A stretch of DNA of 64,000 nt from Polyangiaceae bacterium. Lineage in GTDB: Bacteria; Myxococcota_A; Polyangia; Polyangiales; Polyangiaceae. Location: contig JANXOF010000037.1 of assembly GCA_025353725.1 (NCBI GenBank), positions 372,001 through 436,000 on the forward strand, read 5' to 3'. This document shows positions 63,262 through 64,000 of the stretch, piece after piece. Below the pieces are notes generated by a model, which was given only the letters and a program-made list of their open reading frames with translations, did no database searches and had not been told where the DNA came from. Within the stretch, counting starts at the first letter, position 1. The number at the start of each line of letters is the position of its first letter. The position numbers and the translations under genes were made by a program.

Positions 63262-63277
63262 TGGCACGATGCCTGCT
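63262..63277 (+). promoter_or_regulatory. Sigma54-type -24/-12 promoter
   Basis: TGGCAC, five bases, CTGCT: GG (63263-63264) and GC (63275-63276) are ten bases apart. It lies 105 bases before ATG 63367 of a lipoprotein gene, and is next to an FHA-sigma54 activator gene. Confidence 0.5.
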
Positions 63278-63366
63278 GCAGGTGAGTCCGACGCAGACGG
63301 GAAAAGAACCGGATTGCTGGCTCTCAACGCATGCCGTCCTCCTTTTCGAGGACACGGAGATTTGTC

Positions 63367-64000
63367 ATGAAACTCGCCATTGTTTGCGGAATTTCGTTGG
63401 TTTCGTTGTCGCTCGCCGCCGCGGTCGGCGGTTGCTCCGCCGCGCCCGTGGACGTCGCGCCTACGGAACCCGCGTCCGTCGCCGCCGTCGACACCACGGA
63501 GCACGCGCTCTCTGTTGTGTCCTCGAACCTTCGTCCGACCGTCGCGGATGGCCGAGCCGTCGACAGCTGGCAAACGTTCCTCACCGGTACGAGCGCATTC
63601 CGCGTGCGCGGCGTCACGGCCGAAGGTGAGACCCTTGCAGACTTCACGTTTAGGCCGGACTTCAGCGGCGATGGCGCGGGAGCCTCGCTCGTCGTCGAAA
63701 CGCTATTGCCCGAGCGCAGTACGCTTCGCATCGTCAACGGTGCGGTCATCGAAGGCCTCAACGTGAGCGCGTCGACGCAGGCGCTCTACGATGCCATGGG
63801 GCAAGACCTCGAAGCGCTCGCAGGCGACTCTGGCGACGCTGACGGTAGGCCCGCCGCGGGCGCAGTTGTCGGAGGGGTCGCGCCTCAGGGTTGGTGGGCG
63901 TGCACAAAAGCCTCTGCAAAGGTCACGTATCACTGCGGCGGGAGCGCCGTGAAGCTCCTAGCTTGCTTGCGCAAGGCGCGCTCAGCCTCCGCCTTCGAGG
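63367..64000 (+). CDS. Secreted lipoprotein (3' end outside window)
   Basis: A 211-residue open frame runs to the window edge without a stop. ATG 63367 gives a lipoprotein signal MKLAIVCGISLVSLSLAAAVGGC, with Cys23 after Val-Gly-Gly. The mature part is Ala/Val/Thr-rich with an acidic stretch (GDSGDADG) and, near the visible end, a paired-Cys segment (WWACTKASAKVTYHCGG) that recurs as ACLRKA. No family is recognised. A sigma54-type element lies 105 bases upstream, and the neighbouring activator is a candidate regulator. Confidence 0.7.
   Translation, partial: MKLAIVCGISLVSLSLAAAVGGCSAAPVDVAPTEPASVAAVDTTEHALSVVSSNLRPTVADGRAVDSWQTFLTGTSAFRVRGVTAEGETLADFTFRPDFSGDGAGASLVVETLLPERSTLRIVNGAVIEGLNVSASTQALYDAMGQDLEALAGDSGDADGRPAAGAVVGGVAPQGWWACTKASAKVTYHCGGSAVKLLACLRKARSASAFE

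Overview
The window reads as chromosomal DNA of a GC-rich (by eye) myxobacterium, most likely from the Polyangiales side of the Myxococcota; no search was run. The signs are four Ser/Thr kinase-type proteins, two FHA-containing sigma54 activators, a MXAN_5187-type sensor, a secreted protein with DUF4215 (Myxococcus Cys-rich) repeats plus a fibro-slime domain, and many lipoproteins. I see no rRNA, tRNA, CRISPR array, insertion sequence or phage gene. Gene density is high, many junctions overlap by 1-8 bases, and several starts had to be moved downstream of the longest open frame.

Layout. 1-5.3 kb: end of an FAD oxidoreductase, a lipoprotein, a kinase-like protein lacking catalytic residues coupled to a TPR/PEGA-type secreted protein, and a lipoprotein. 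5.4-9.4 kb: one 1341-residue protein joining topoisomerase III to RecQ helicase. 9.5-13.4 kb: metabolic and housekeeping genes (ilvE, Smr protein, thioredoxin-like ferredoxin, cysE, smpB). 13.7-20.8 kb: lipoproteins and a minus-strand operon kinase > PEGA-type protein > FHA-sigma54 activator > PD40 lipoprotein in which every junction overlaps. 21-26.6 kb: ruvB and an RND efflux pair. 26.6-34.6 kb: two coupled histidine kinases (the first lacks an ATPase domain), a membrane phosphoesterase, and a cupredoxin-like/sensor pair. 34.7-37.7 kb: trxB, a cNMP-binding protein, a triheme cytochrome and lexA with its operator. 37.8-45.2 kb: an outer-membrane protein, a lipoprotein, an ACE-like M2 peptidase, a Tyr/Pro/Gln-repeat membrane protein and a kinase preceded by an attenuator-like structure. 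45.2-52.2 kb: NDH-2, a 44-residue membrane protein, and an operon of ferredoxin-type reductase, diiron ferritin-like enzyme, enoyl-CoA hydratase and acyl-CoA carboxylase beta subunit behind a TetR-type palindrome. 52.3-57.9 kb: four secreted lipoproteins. 58-64 kb: a kinase-TPR protein facing a second FHA-sigma54 activator, then a partial lipoprotein.

The recurring theme is phosphorylation signalling linked to sigma54 output. Kinases sit next to FHA (phospho-Thr binding) sigma54 activators, and four lipoprotein genes carry GG-N10-GC sigma54-type elements upstream. In three of these the element lies so close to the ATG that a nearly leaderless transcript is predicted. The most unusual items are the TopoIII-RecQ fusion, the four-gene kinase/FHA-activator operon, the sigma54-lipoprotein promoter geometry, the two-kinase histidine kinase pair, and the alternative hairpins before the kinase at 43502.
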